Source: Streptomyces sp. Ru73 (GTDB lineage: Bacteria; Actinomycetota; Actinomycetes; Streptomycetales; Streptomycetaceae). Taken from it: a stretch of 64,000 bases of DNA. The notes beneath the pieces were generated by a model, which was given only the letters and a program-made list of their open reading frames with translations, did no database searches and was not told the origin of the DNA. The stretch covers positions 1-64,000 of the forward strand of contig NZ_PQSQ01000001.1 of NCBI RefSeq assembly GCF_002920575.1, read 5' to 3'. Of this stretch, positions 41,934-50,380 are shown piece by piece. How positions within the stretch are numbered: the stretch's first letter is position 1; each line of letters opens with the position of its first letter. The position numbers and the translations under genes were made by a program.

Positions 41934-42055
41934 GCGGAGCAGGTAGTCGTTCGGAGGCGTGCACACACCGAGGGCCGGCGGTTTTCCGGCCCCCTCCTGG
42001 CGCGTGAAGAGCAACGCGGGGGTTCGATTCCCCATCAACAGTGCAGCTCCGCACC
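41934..42055 (+). other. tRNA-like or degenerate tRNA element
   Basis: GCGGAGC (41934-41940) can pair with GCTCCGC (42046-42052), and a T-arm-like stem, GGGGGTTCGATTCCCC (42018-42033), lies near the 3' end. A long stem around GGCCGG-CCGGCC (41973-41990) and CGCGT-ACGCG (42001-42018) lie between. However, 12 bases separate the T arm from the 3' acceptor strand and no normal D or anticodon arm is seen. It may be a degenerate tRNA, an attachment-site relic or chance. Confidence 0.35.
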
Positions 42056-42169
42056 GCGTACAGGTGACAGTGCACATTGCACAGCACATCACCACGTGCA
42101 GATCCGGACGGTGAGGGCGGGTTTGGGGTCTTCCGCATCACAGCAGGTCACGGCATCCCAACGTGACCG

Positions 42170-43357
42170 TCATAAGCGAGACTTCCGGGGGCGCTGGCGG
42201 ACCGGGGAGGGCGGTGGCGCGCTCCGGTCCTGCTGGGCACTGATTCCTGTGTGGGAGAGGGAACTGCGGGCACGGGCGGCGGCACTTCGGACTGGTGGCG
42301 GCGAGGCCAGCGGTGCGTCGGGCGCGTATTTCGGCTCGGAATCGGCAGCGGCTTTGGCCCGGCGCCGACGAACCTCATCGAGTGGCACGAGGGCCGCGGT
42401 TGCCTGGCTGATGAGCCGGCCGGGTGCGAGCGCCTCATTCCCGGCAAGGACGCGGACTTGCCGGGCGGAGTAGGCAGCGGTGCGCAGCAGGGAAGCGTCG
42501 ATGACCTGCTCACCGAAGTAGCCCGCCGAGCCCCCAGCAGCGCTGTTGCACAGCCGACGGACGCGGTCGGCGTCCAGCATGCTGTCGGCGAGTGCGCCTC
42601 GGCGCTGGCATTCCCACAGGACGGTGAGCTGGTCGACCGGCTCACCCCGGTGGTGCAGCGCCCCCAGGGCGCGATAGACCCGATCGTGCCCTGGATCGAC
42701 GAAGTCCTCGGGGCGCAGCCAACCCATCACTTCCGGTAGTTCCTTCGGGTGCGCTACGAGCGTGCCGAGGAGCAACTCCTCGTCTGCCAGCAGCCGTTCC
42801 TCAGCGATGCCACAAGGCGGGGCGGGAGCACGGCTCGGCTTCGCGGTAGGCGCAGGACGGGGTTCGGTTCCCCAGCGCCGGGCGAGATCATCGAGCACGT
42901 CCGTCAGGACCTGAGCATGGTGCAGGGACTCCTCCACACCGGTGCCGCGGGCCGCATCGTCGCGGGCGGCCTGGTGGAGGCGGTCGGCGTGCTCGGTGAC
43001 GCTGCGGTGGATGGCACCCTCCAGCACCATCCGCCCGTAGACGGACGCGTGCCCCGGACGCGGGCAGGCTGAGACCAGGGAATGCATGAACGAGGCGGTG
43101 ATGCCGCGTGTGTGTGCGCTCGCCCGGTCCCGTGTGTCGTTGACCCAGGCCAGTGGGACCGGTGTAACCGGTGGCGCCTTCGTCGCCGGATGTCCTTCGG
43201 CGCGCAGGTCGAGCAGGGCGGCGTACAGGGCTGAGTGTGTGGGGCGGTAGAAGTGCTCGGGTCGCAGCCATCCGGCCAGATGGCTGAGTTGCCGGGGTTC
43301 CAGTAGTGCCGCGCCCAAGACGGCCTGTTCGGCCTGCATCAGCGGCGTGACCGTCAC
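42170..43357 (-). CDS. Protein with duplicated DnaB N-terminal domains and no ATPase
   Basis: 395 residues. Two DnaB_N-like helical domains occur: 8-120 (EQAVLGAALLEPRQLSHLAG, then LRPEHFYRPTHSALYAALLD) and 190-300 (LLLGTLVAHPKELPEVMGWL, then LRPEDFVDPGHDRVYRALGAL). No RecA-like Walker motif follows; the tail is Ser/Pro-rich. In DnaB this domain makes the hexamer collar and binds primase and loaders. This protein may adapt or compete with the host helicase during transfer replication. The start overlaps the preceding gene as ATGA. It is the last gene of the transfer operon. Confidence 0.75.
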   Translation of the reverse strand: MTVTPLMQAEQAVLGAALLEPRQLSHLAGWLRPEHFYRPTHSALYAALLDLRAEGHPATKAPPVTPVPLAWVNDTRDRASAHTRGITASFMHSLVSACPRPGHASVYGRMVLEGAIHRSVTEHADRLHQAARDDAARGTGVEESLHHAQVLTDVLDDLARRWGTEPRPAPTAKPSRAPAPPCGIAEERLLADEELLLGTLVAHPKELPEVMGWLRPEDFVDPGHDRVYRALGALHHRGEPVDQLTVLWECQRRGALADSMLDADRVRRLCNSAAGGSAGYFGEQVIDASLLRTAAYSARQVRVLAGNEALAPGRLISQATAALVPLDEVRRRRAKAAADSEPKYAPDAPLASPPPVRSAAARARSSLSHTGISAQQDRSAPPPSPVRQRPRKSRL

Positions 43358-43647
43358 TGCTGATCCATGACGGCGACGGCGTGGTTCGCTGCCGCGAGGT
43401 CAGCACCGTGACGGTCAAGATCATGTGCGAGTGCGGTATCCGCGGGGACGGCACCCGTGGGAGCAATGAGCCACCAGCACCCCCGCTCACGGACGGCGGG
43501 AGTACCGGCAAGCCGATCGGGGCTGCTCAGGGACGGTGAAGGCAGGGCGGAGGAAGGCACAGGAAGCCTCGAAAGAAGGAGAAGTCGGGCAGGTACGGGG
43601 GCGGTCTTGGATCTCGTCCGGGAGCGGAGCAGGAGATGTGGGGTCAT
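43354..43647 (-). CDS. Small protein between coupling protein and DnaB_N genes
   Basis: 97 residues. The first 45 are basic and hydrophobic, and the end reads CWWLIAPTGAVPADTALAHDL then HGADLAAANHAVAVMDQQ. Overlaps of ATGA on both sides (with the coupling protein stop at 43644 and the next start at 43357) make it very likely translated. No family recognised; it is probably an accessory transfer or regulatory protein. Confidence 0.65.
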   Translation of the reverse strand: MTPHLLLRSRTRSKTAPVPARLLLLSRLPVPSSALPSPSLSSPDRLAGTPAVRERGCWWLIAPTGAVPADTALAHDLDRHGADLAAANHAVAVMDQQ

Positions 43648-45452
43648 GCGGCCGGTCCGTACTGGGAGCGGTGGGACTGGTCCTTGGCGAGAGCGCGTTC
43701 GGTGATGGTGGCCGTTGCCTTCTTCGAGGCCGCGTCGAGGCGTTCGGCGTTCGGCTCGCGGTACCAGGGCTTGAGATCCAGCAGTGCCGGGCGGATGCCG
43801 GTCGCGAGCAGCAGCGCGGAGCCCTTGGGCAGGGCGCGGATAGCGTCGGCGGGCAGCACGCGCTCCTGGCGCATGGAGACGGAGGAGGACTTGCCGGACT
43901 CACTGGTGGACACTGAGACGGTCTGTACCTCGTGATCGCCCGCGAGGCGGGAGAGCTTGTCGGCGAAGTCGGCGTCGTCGATGCCGGAGCCGATGAGCTT
44001 GATCGTCGCCGCCGACCACAGGGCGTCCATGCCGGTCTCGCCCCACACCCGCTGGCCCTGTCGGTAGGACTGCAGGATCGTGATCGGGATGACGCCCCGG
44101 CTGCCGAGGTGGGAGTACAGATCGGGGAGGTCCTGGATCTTGCAGACGTTGGCGGCCTCATCGAGGATCGCCAGCAGGGGCGGGTCGAGCCGTCCGCCGG
44201 CGCGTTCGGCCTGAATGACGGCCGCGCGCATCACTGCGTCCGCGGCGGCGGCAATGATTGCCGAGGCGGAGCCGCCCCCGTCTTTCGACAGCAGGAAGAG
44301 CGTGTCGTGGCTGGTGGAGAACGCTTCCGGCCGGAACTGCCGCAGCCCGTTGGTTTCGGCGGGTGGGGTAACCCAGGAGGCGACGCGCGGATCGAGCAGG
44401 CAACTGGCGTACTGTCGCGCGGTCTCGAAGATGCCGTCGCGGGTTTCGACAGCTCCGGCGACGGTGCCCTGCAACTGGGCCGCGACGGCGTCCAGGCCGG
44501 CGTCGGTGAGCAGGTCGATCGGGGTGCGGTCGGCCGGGGAGGCGAGCCAGGCCATCACCTCGGTCACCGGCCGTCGGCCCCGCGCGGCGGCCAGGAACAG
44601 CGCGGTGAGGGTGTTGGCGGCTGCCGTCGACCAGAAGTCCCCGGCACTGGACTCACTCACGCTCGCGGTGACGAAGTGCTGGGCCAGTCGCCGGGCGCCA
44701 GCCAGGTCGTGGGCATCGGCGAGGATGTCCCACCACATCGTCTGCTCGGCATGGGCGATCTGCTGCGGATCCAGCGTCCACACCCGCCCCACCCGGGCAC
44801 GCTCATCGAGTGTGGCGGTGTAGGCGTCGTTCGCCGCCTTGTTGGACGTCAGCAGCACCGGCCCCGGGGCACGCAGCAGCGCGGGGATCGCGAGTCCGGA
44901 GGTCTTGCCCGAACGGGGCGCCATGATGGCGAGGAGGACGTCCTCCCAAGAGGAGCGCACCTCGGTGGCTCCGGGCTTGAGGGCGCCGAGGAGAACGCCG
45001 CGGTCGTCGGGGGCGACATCCTTCGGCTTGGTGCCGGCGAGGCTGGGCCGCAGGTCGGTCGCCTTCGCCGCGGCCTTCCTCGGCAGGAGGTCGCCCAGGT
45101 CCTGTTGGCTGGCGAGGCCGTGCTGGTTGGGGCGGAAGCGCAGCCACAGCTTCGCACCGAAGATCGCGGTGGTGGCCAGGAGCAGGGCCGGGATGCCGTA
45201 GCAGCCCACCAGCAGCGCGGGGCCAGGCAGGTGCGGCCAGAGCTGATGGGGGTGGAAGAGGGCCTGTGTTGGTTCGAACGGCGCCCAGGGGCCGGAGCCG
45301 AGAGCGGTGTCGGCGAGGTTGCCGAAGAGCCAGGCCAGGGTGCCGCCGCCGATACCGAGGGTGGCGATGGCGAGTAGGAGATAGAGGAGGACGTCCGTAC
45401 GGGTGGTGGTCGAGGGCGTCCTAGTGCGCGCGTCGGGCAAGGCAGGTTCCAC
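43644..45452 (-). CDS. VirD4/TraG-type coupling protein
   Basis: 602-residue type IV coupling ATPase. Two N-terminal membrane segments (LLYLLLAIATLGIGGGTLAWL and PALLVGCYGIPALLLATTAIF) are followed by an ATPase domain with Walker A MAPRSGKTSGLAIP and Walker B LLAILDEAANVC. Later motifs are GVIPITILQSYRQGQRVWGE and IKLIGSGIDDADFADKLSRL. It links relaxase-bound DNA to the secretion channel at the inner membrane. The GTG at 45452 is the most plausible start, 11 bases after the upstream stop, although its ribosome site is weak. Confidence 0.88.
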   Translation of the reverse strand: MEPALPDARTRTPSTTTRTDVLLYLLLAIATLGIGGGTLAWLFGNLADTALGSGPWAPFEPTQALFHPHQLWPHLPGPALLVGCYGIPALLLATTAIFGAKLWLRFRPNQHGLASQQDLGDLLPRKAAAKATDLRPSLAGTKPKDVAPDDRGVLLGALKPGATEVRSSWEDVLLAIMAPRSGKTSGLAIPALLRAPGPVLLTSNKAANDAYTATLDERARVGRVWTLDPQQIAHAEQTMWWDILADAHDLAGARRLAQHFVTASVSESSAGDFWSTAAANTLTALFLAAARGRRPVTEVMAWLASPADRTPIDLLTDAGLDAVAAQLQGTVAGAVETRDGIFETARQYASCLLDPRVASWVTPPAETNGLRQFRPEAFSTSHDTLFLLSKDGGGSASAIIAAAADAVMRAAVIQAERAGGRLDPPLLAILDEAANVCKIQDLPDLYSHLGSRGVIPITILQSYRQGQRVWGETGMDALWSAATIKLIGSGIDDADFADKLSRLAGDHEVQTVSVSTSESGKSSSVSMRQERVLPADAIRALPKGSALLLATGIRPALLDLKPWYREPNAERLDAASKKATATITERALAKDQSHRSQYGPAA

Positions 45453-45463
45453 GAGGAGATGGG

Positions 45464-45961
45464 TCAGAAGTGCGGGTTCTCGGTAGAGCGGTCTGTTTCG
45501 CTGGCGGCCTGGAGAAGTTCTGGCAGGTCGGCGGGGTCGGCATCCCGCTGGTCTAGCCACCAGCCGGCGCGGGTGGCGGTCCGTACCGCGTCCTCGATGG
45601 CCTCCCAGTCACCCTCATCGGCCCCGCCTTCGATGACGAGGGCGCTGTATGCAGCAGTGACGAGTTGGTGGCGGCACCGCGCCGCCCAGCCGACGGCGCG
45701 CTCGCTGCCCTCCAGCGGCGGCATCCGGTACCTCTTGGCCCACGCCTCCGCCTCGGCCTGTTCCTCTGCGCGCTTCTTCGCCAACCACTCGGCCGTGGAC
45801 TCGCTGCCCTCCTCACGGCTGGCTCGCCAGCAGGCGGTGCAGTCCCGCGCGGCGAGCCATCGGGCGTAGCCGGCACGCTGGTCGGCGGGGCGGGCGGTGA
45901 GATCTGCCTCAGCGTTGTGACCGCACGCATGGTTGATGGACCAGATCTTCTTCACGGGCAC
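45464..45961 (-). CDS. Hypothetical protein of the transfer operon, possible zinc site
   Basis: 165 residues. It opens KKIWSINHACGHNAEADLTA and has DCTACWRASREEGSES, so Cys and His could form a zinc site. A long charged helix follows (AEWLAKKRAEEQAEAEAWAK), then LVTAAYSALVIEGGADEGDW. The GTG at 45961 has GAGGAG 5 bases upstream; GTG at 45955 is possible. It is located directly before the coupling protein gene. Similar small proteins accompany actinobacterial transfer operons, but the function is not known. Confidence 0.7.
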   Translation of the reverse strand: MPVKKIWSINHACGHNAEADLTARPADQRAGYARWLAARDCTACWRASREEGSESTAEWLAKKRAEEQAEAEAWAKRYRMPPLEGSERAVGWAARCRHQLVTAAYSALVIEGGADEGDWEAIEDAVRTATRAGWWLDQRDADPADLPELLQAASETDRSTENPHF

Positions 45962-45992
45962 GGAAACTCCTCGCAGATGAAGGTGGGAGATG

Positions 45993-46457
45993 TCAGCGAT
46001 GGCGGCGGACACCGACTTGCGGGACTGCCGGCGGCGGGACGGCCTCGGGAGTGAAGCTCCTAGCCGGTGCGATCGGCCGATGCGGCGAGGAGGCCGTGGC
46101 AGCGCGGGAACGGGCTGCGGAATCCGTCTGCGGGCCCCGCGGTCGGTCGTGGGACAGGCCGGAGGCCGGGCCATTCGACTGCTGGGTGGAGGAGGCGGGT
46201 GGTACGACGAGGCGGGGGTCAGCCGCGACTGACAAGCCTGCATCCTGGAAGCGCTGGGTGGCGGCGGCCACCGTCTGCACCGCAGTGTCGTGGGCGGTAC
46301 CAGGTGGCAGCAGATAGATGTCCCGCCGGGGGCTGTATTCGAAGCCGTGCTGGCGCAGTACCTCGTCGAGGAAGGGCCGGTCGTCGGCGACGGCTGCGCC
46401 GACTCCCAGGTCGGGAATGCGGCCGAAGGCGACAGCGGGTTCGGGTGGATGCGGCAC
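45993..46457 (-). CDS. Hypothetical protein of the transfer operon
   Basis: 154 residues. The first half is well formed (AFGRIPDLGVGAAVADDRPFL, then EVLRQHGFEYSPRRDIYLLPP and QTVAAATQRFQDAGLSVAAD) and looks like a small alpha/beta domain. The second half is proline/serine-rich and probably disordered. GTG at 46457 with AGGAGGA upstream. It lies between the VirB4-like ATPase and the small zinc-site gene in the same direction. No family recognised. Confidence 0.68.
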   Translation of the reverse strand: MPHPPEPAVAFGRIPDLGVGAAVADDRPFLDEVLRQHGFEYSPRRDIYLLPPGTAHDTAVQTVAAATQRFQDAGLSVAADPRLVVPPASSTQQSNGPASGLSHDRPRGPQTDSAARSRAATASSPHRPIAPARSFTPEAVPPPAVPQVGVRRHR

Positions 46458-46774
46458 GGAAGCGTTCCTCCTAGTGGATCGGATGTGGCGGGCAGCGTGC
46501 TGTGGCCCGCGGGATTTGCTGCGGGGCAGTGGCCGCAAGCTGCCGTACGGCATGTCTGCGCCGAGGATGGGTTGCGAAGCCGGATTTGGTGGTGCCGAAG
46601 GGGCAGCGATATCGGAACCAGGGGCATCAGCTGGTAGCACTCGGCGTGTTGGCCGATGGCCCGGTGTTGGACGCACCAGCGATGGGCCGACACGGGGCCT
46701 TCTGGCAGTCGACACGGGCCCTCTGGCAGGAGCCCCAGATCCGCGGTACCCAGCTCCCACGGCCTCCTGGCTGG
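46458..46774. other. Intergenic gap in the transfer operon
   Basis: About 320 bases between same-strand genes without a convincing coding frame. It may contain an internal promoter for the coupling-protein half of the operon. No strong hairpin was noticed. Confidence 0.4.
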
Positions 46775-48283
46775 TCAGGACGACATCCGGGTGTCTGTAT
46801 CGAAAAGCTCGCGCTCGCGCGGGTGCAACAAGTGCTGTGTGATGAAGGAGCGGCCCGCCACCTTCCACAGGCCGCGCCCCTTGGTGAGGGCAGAGACGGC
46901 TTGTGCCTCCACGCTGGTCAGCCCCAGCAGGGTGGCTGCGGACCGGAGTTGGTCGGCTTCCTGGCGGTAGATGATGCGGGTGGAGCAGTCGGTGAGCAGC
47001 CCCTCTGCCAGGGCCCGTCCGCGCGAGCCCTCGTCGCCGGCGGCCAGCAGGTCGGACAGGCGGTGGATGACCATCATGTTGGCGATGCCCAGGCCCCGGG
47101 AGAGCTTCCACTGGGACTGCATTCGCTCCAGCAGGGCGGTGTGCCGCATGACGCGCCAGGCTTCGTCGTAGATCACCCAGCGTCGTCCCGCCTCGGGGTC
47201 GGCCAGGGCGGACTCCATCCATGCGGAGGCGCAGGTCATAGCCAGCACGAGGGCGGTGTCGTCGCCGGCGCCGCCAAGCCGGGACAGATCAATGGAGAGC
47301 ATCGGCGCGCTCGGGTCGAAGGCGACGGTGCTGGGCGCGTCGAACAGCCCCGCCAGGTCACCATGGACCAGGCGGCGCAACGCGTGGGCGAGGTCTTCCG
47401 CGGCGTGCCCGAGGCGGCCGGGCACCTCACCCGGGGAGGCGTCCAGCAGCTCGGAAGAGCCCAGGACGTGTGCGACCTGCCCGAGTAGGGGTGCGGTGCC
47501 GCTGGCCTCGGCGTGGCTGACGACCTGGTCCAGGGCGACGTCTAGCGCGGTGTGCTCCATGGGGTGCAGCTCGCGCCGCAGTACCGTCTTGGCCAGCGAA
47601 CCGAGAAGGAGCAAACGCCGCTTCCGGACCTCGGTGCGCCAATCCTCCTCACTGACGCCGCCCGGACGTGCGGGCGCGTCCAGCGGGTTGAGCCTTCCGG
47701 GCAGTCCGGGCCCCAGAGCGATGGTCTGCCCGCCCAGCTCGCGGGCGACGACGGACCACTCGCCCTTGGGATCGCACGGTACGTAGATGCGGTAGCCGAA
47801 GGCCACTGCCCGCACGGCGAGAGACTTGGCCAGCGCGGACTTGCCCATGCCGATGATGCCGGCGATCAGCATGTTGGGGTTGGTGAAGCCGTCCAACTTG
47901 CCGTAGAGGGCGAACGGGTCGAAGACGAATGCACCCTCGGCATGGACATCATGTCCGACGTAGATGCCCTGGGCGCCGAGTCCGCCCTCGGCCAGGAATG
48001 GGTAGGCGCCGGCTGCGACAGCTGTCGTCATGCGGTGTGCAGGGAGTTTGAGGTTGCCGCCGCGAGCCGAGGCGGGACCAGGACGCCCGGCGGGCGGGTA
48101 GGTGGCCCGGAGATCTGGATCGATACCGGGGCTGGTGCGGCGGGCCAAAGGCCGGGAGGCGTTGCGGGCCTGCTCGCGGGCGGTGGTGAACTGCTCCCGC
48201 GCCATGCGACGGGCGCGGCGGTCGGTCTTGCGCGGTGTGTACAGCAGGCTGGCAGTGGCGCGGACGCGCGAGGTGGGTGGCAT
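46775..48283 (-). CDS. VirB4/TraC-like secretion ATPase, C-terminal ATPase half
   Basis: 502 residues. A basic N-terminus precedes IYVGHDVHAEGAFVFDPFALY, Walker A MLIAGIIGMGKSALAKS (142-149 core), VPCDPKGEWSVVARELGG, Walker B RRWVIYDEAWRVM and late SFITQHLLHP. It powers the type IV channel. At about 500 residues it is short for VirB4 (usually near 800). The missing N-terminal part is probably supplied by the SCO6880-like protein encoded at 48805. ATG at 48283, 22 bases after the previous gene. Confidence 0.87.
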   Translation of the reverse strand: MPPTSRVRATASLLYTPRKTDRRARRMAREQFTTAREQARNASRPLARRTSPGIDPDLRATYPPAGRPGPASARGGNLKLPAHRMTTAVAAGAYPFLAEGGLGAQGIYVGHDVHAEGAFVFDPFALYGKLDGFTNPNMLIAGIIGMGKSALAKSLAVRAVAFGYRIYVPCDPKGEWSVVARELGGQTIALGPGLPGRLNPLDAPARPGGVSEEDWRTEVRKRRLLLLGSLAKTVLRRELHPMEHTALDVALDQVVSHAEASGTAPLLGQVAHVLGSSELLDASPGEVPGRLGHAAEDLAHALRRLVHGDLAGLFDAPSTVAFDPSAPMLSIDLSRLGGAGDDTALVLAMTCASAWMESALADPEAGRRWVIYDEAWRVMRHTALLERMQSQWKLSRGLGIANMMVIHRLSDLLAAGDEGSRGRALAEGLLTDCSTRIIYRQEADQLRSAATLLGLTSVEAQAVSALTKGRGLWKVAGRSFITQHLLHPRERELFDTDTRMSS

Positions 48284-48304
48284 GTCGGGCGAGGCTCCTG
48301 GTGG

Positions 48305-48775
48305 TCAGTGGCGGATCAGGCCGGTGACGGAGTCGTGCAACTCGGCCGGTGTGTGGCCGCGGCGTACCCGGACGCCGGTAGCGACATGGCGCTGGCAGAT
48401 GGTCAGCTCGGGCGCGCCCTCGGGCAGCCGGGCCCGGCATGCCTCTGGGCTCGGCGGGCGGCTGTCCCGGCGTGGGGCGGTGTGGAAGGCACTGTGGAGG
48501 TGGTCTGCGGCCTGCCACAGCCGGATCCGGCAGGCCCGCAGATGGTCGCCTTCAACGGTGGCTACCGGCGCCGTGCGCGAGGTGTGGGAGTCGACGAGGC
48601 GGTAGAGGGCGACTACGTGTGCGTGCAGGGAGTCGATCTCCGTGCGTTCGGCGGCGGCCTGTGCGGTGGGCAGGTTGAGGGTGCGGTGGAAGTCGAGGGC
48701 GGCGGTGGCGAACGGCAAGAAGTCCGAGGCCAGCGGGTCGGATCCGGGCGGGACAGGGGGAGGGGCGGTGGGCAT
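48305..48775 (-). CDS. Hypothetical protein between the VirB4 halves
   Basis: 156 residues. The first part is FLPFATAALDFHRTLNLPTAQ, then AERTEIDSLHAHVVALYRLV, suggesting a helical bundle. The end reads TICQRHVATGVRVRRGHTP. No membrane segment or recognised motif. ATG at 48775. It lies between the SCO6880-like gene (29 bases upstream) and the ATPase gene (21 bases downstream), so it belongs to the secretion operon. It may help join the split ATPase, which is speculation. Confidence 0.68.
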   Translation of the reverse strand: MPTAPPPVPPGSDPLASDFLPFATAALDFHRTLNLPTAQAAAERTEIDSLHAHVVALYRLVDSHTSRTAPVATVEGDHLRACRIRLWQAADHLHSAFHTAPRRDSRPPSPEACRARLPEGAPELTICQRHVATGVRVRRGHTPAELHDSVTGLIRH

Positions 48776-48804
48776 GAAGAGGGCCTTCGGTCGGAGGCGG
48801 TGTT

Positions 48805-50274
48805 TCAGGGGCGGGCGAGGGGCAGAGCAGCGGTGGTGAAGGCTTCGGCCTGCTGCCAGGTGAGCCGGCGCAGGTCAGTCAGGGCGGCCACGGCGGCGGT
48901 CTCGATCGCCGCGCACGCCGAATTCAGCTCGTCGTCCGTCTCGGCGGAGACGGTCAGCAGCCCGGTGAGGGCCACGTCGGCGTGGCCGGCGATCAGCTGG
49001 CGTTCGCGGTCCTTGATGTCGGCGTACTCGACGCTGTCCTCCTCGGACTCGACCTGGCCCTTACGGGCACGCTCGGCAGCATCGGCAACGACACTCGCCT
49101 TCTTGCGCTGGACATCCTTGAGCGCGGCCTCCAAGCCCTTCGGGGCGTAGGTCAGGGAGAGGGTGCGGCGCACGCCGGAGGTGAACAGCAGCTGGTGCAG
49201 GAAGCCGGGCGAGGTCTCGATCCGCGGCCAGTTCTCGATCCAGTACGTGGCGTGATGCGCGGTGTCAGTGGCGACCCGGTCGCTCTTCTCCACCAGGACC
49301 ACCGGTCCGGCGGCAGCAGGGGCGGCCTGGGGGTGGCCGGCCTCCGACCACTGATCCAGCGAGGCCGAGGCGCCCGGGTCGTACGCCGTGCGGATCACCG
49401 CCGCGATCTCGTCGGCCACCAGCCACGCCCCCGGCGTCAGGCCGGCAGTGCGCGCGGCCTGGTCGAAGGTCGAGGTGAGCTGGGCCAGGACAGCGAAAGC
49501 CCCGGTCAGGCCCCCTCCGGCCTGGTTGATCAGACGACGGGCCGCCTTCATGTCCAGGGCCACAGCGACGTAACCCTCGTGCGGCGCGGCAGCCGGCCCG
49601 GCAGCCTCGATCAACTCCCGATAGACCTCCCCGGCCAGCTGCGCCTGCTCATCCCCGTGCTGGGTCCAGTACCGATTGAGTGCGTCACCGGAGTCGGGGA
49701 CGGTGCGTTCCAGGACCTGGATGCGGGCGATGTGCCCGGTGCGGGCCAGCGCCGCCAAGGTGCGTCCCCAGCCCGCCACGTTCGCCGACTGAGCTGCGGG
49801 ATCGAGCAGAGCAAAGGCATGGGCGGAGACGCGCACCACCGCGGTGAGTGTCGCCTGGTGCGGATCGTGGACGGCTCCGAGGCGCCCGTCGGCGGAGGAA
49901 ACCACGCGGAGAGAGGCGGCTGTGCCCGGAAGGTGAAGCAGGCCCTCGCAGTGGGGCCGGGTGGAGGGCCGAGCAAGCCACATCAGCTGCCCCCTTGCTC
50001 GGCGCAGCAGGTATCGCAGAGCGATGGGGGTCCAGTCGGCGAGTGAGCGTCCTCGGTGTCGCAGGAACACGGCCGCCAGCAGCAGCGCCCACAGCGGCGT
50101 CAGCTTCAGCGCTCCGACGATGCCGGAAACCAGCAGGACTGCGAGCAGCAGAAGCCCGGTCGCGGTGATACCGGTCAACTGGGGTGCGGACAGGCCCATC
50201 AGGACGCCACGGCGGGTGCGGTGGGGGAACTTCACGGTGGCTGGACTGCCGGAGGGTGAGGTTTCGAAATGCAT
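48805..50274 (-). CDS. SCO6880-like type IV secretion protein (VirB3/VirB4 N-terminal type)
   Basis: 489 residues. Two membrane segments at the N-terminus (ITATGLLLLAVLLVSGIVGAL and LTPLWALLLAAVFLRHRG) are typical of PrgI/VirB3-like fusions. The rest resembles the non-ATPase N-terminal part of VirB4/TraC (LLHLPGTAASLRVVSSADGR, HQATLTAVVRVSAHAFALLD, then RTLSLTYAPKGLEAALKDVQR). NCBI-style names for such proteins refer to SCO6880. It anchors the ATPase to the membrane. ATG at 50274. A 9-bp stem lies between it and the upstream VirB6-like gene. Confidence 0.82.
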   Translation of the reverse strand: MHFETSPSGSPATVKFPHRTRRGVLMGLSAPQLTGITATGLLLLAVLLVSGIVGALKLTPLWALLLAAVFLRHRGRSLADWTPIALRYLLRRARGQLMWLARPSTRPHCEGLLHLPGTAASLRVVSSADGRLGAVHDPHQATLTAVVRVSAHAFALLDPAAQSANVAGWGRTLAALARTGHIARIQVLERTVPDSGDALNRYWTQHGDEQAQLAGEVYRELIEAAGPAAAPHEGYVAVALDMKAARRLINQAGGGLTGAFAVLAQLTSTFDQAARTAGLTPGAWLVADEIAAVIRTAYDPGASASLDQWSEAGHPQAAPAAAGPVVLVEKSDRVATDTAHHATYWIENWPRIETSPGFLHQLLFTSGVRRTLSLTYAPKGLEAALKDVQRKKASVVADAAERARKGQVESEEDSVEYADIKDRERQLIAGHADVALTGLLTVSAETDDELNSACAAIETAAVAALTDLRRLTWQQAEAFTTAALPLARP

Positions 50275-50318
50275 GGCGAAGCCTTAGAAAAGGGGAAGAG
50301 GGGGAGGGAAGAGGCCCC

Positions 50319-50362
50319 GAGGCGAGGGCGGAACGGGGCGGCGCACGCTCCGACCTCGCCTC
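50319..50362 (-). promoter_or_regulatory. Stem between VirB6-like and SCO6880-like genes
   Basis: GAGGCGAGG (50319-50327) and CCTCGCCTC (50354-50362) form a perfect 9-bp stem with a 26-base loop in the 106-base gap. It may moderate read-through within the operon. Confidence 0.45.
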
Positions 50363-50380
50363 CCGGAAGGCAGCTGCGGG

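Noticed and set aside
41934..42055. A functional tRNA gene
   Set aside because: The T-arm-like loop is present, but the D and anticodon arms are not, and 12 extra bases lie before the acceptor strand; kept only as a tRNA-like element.
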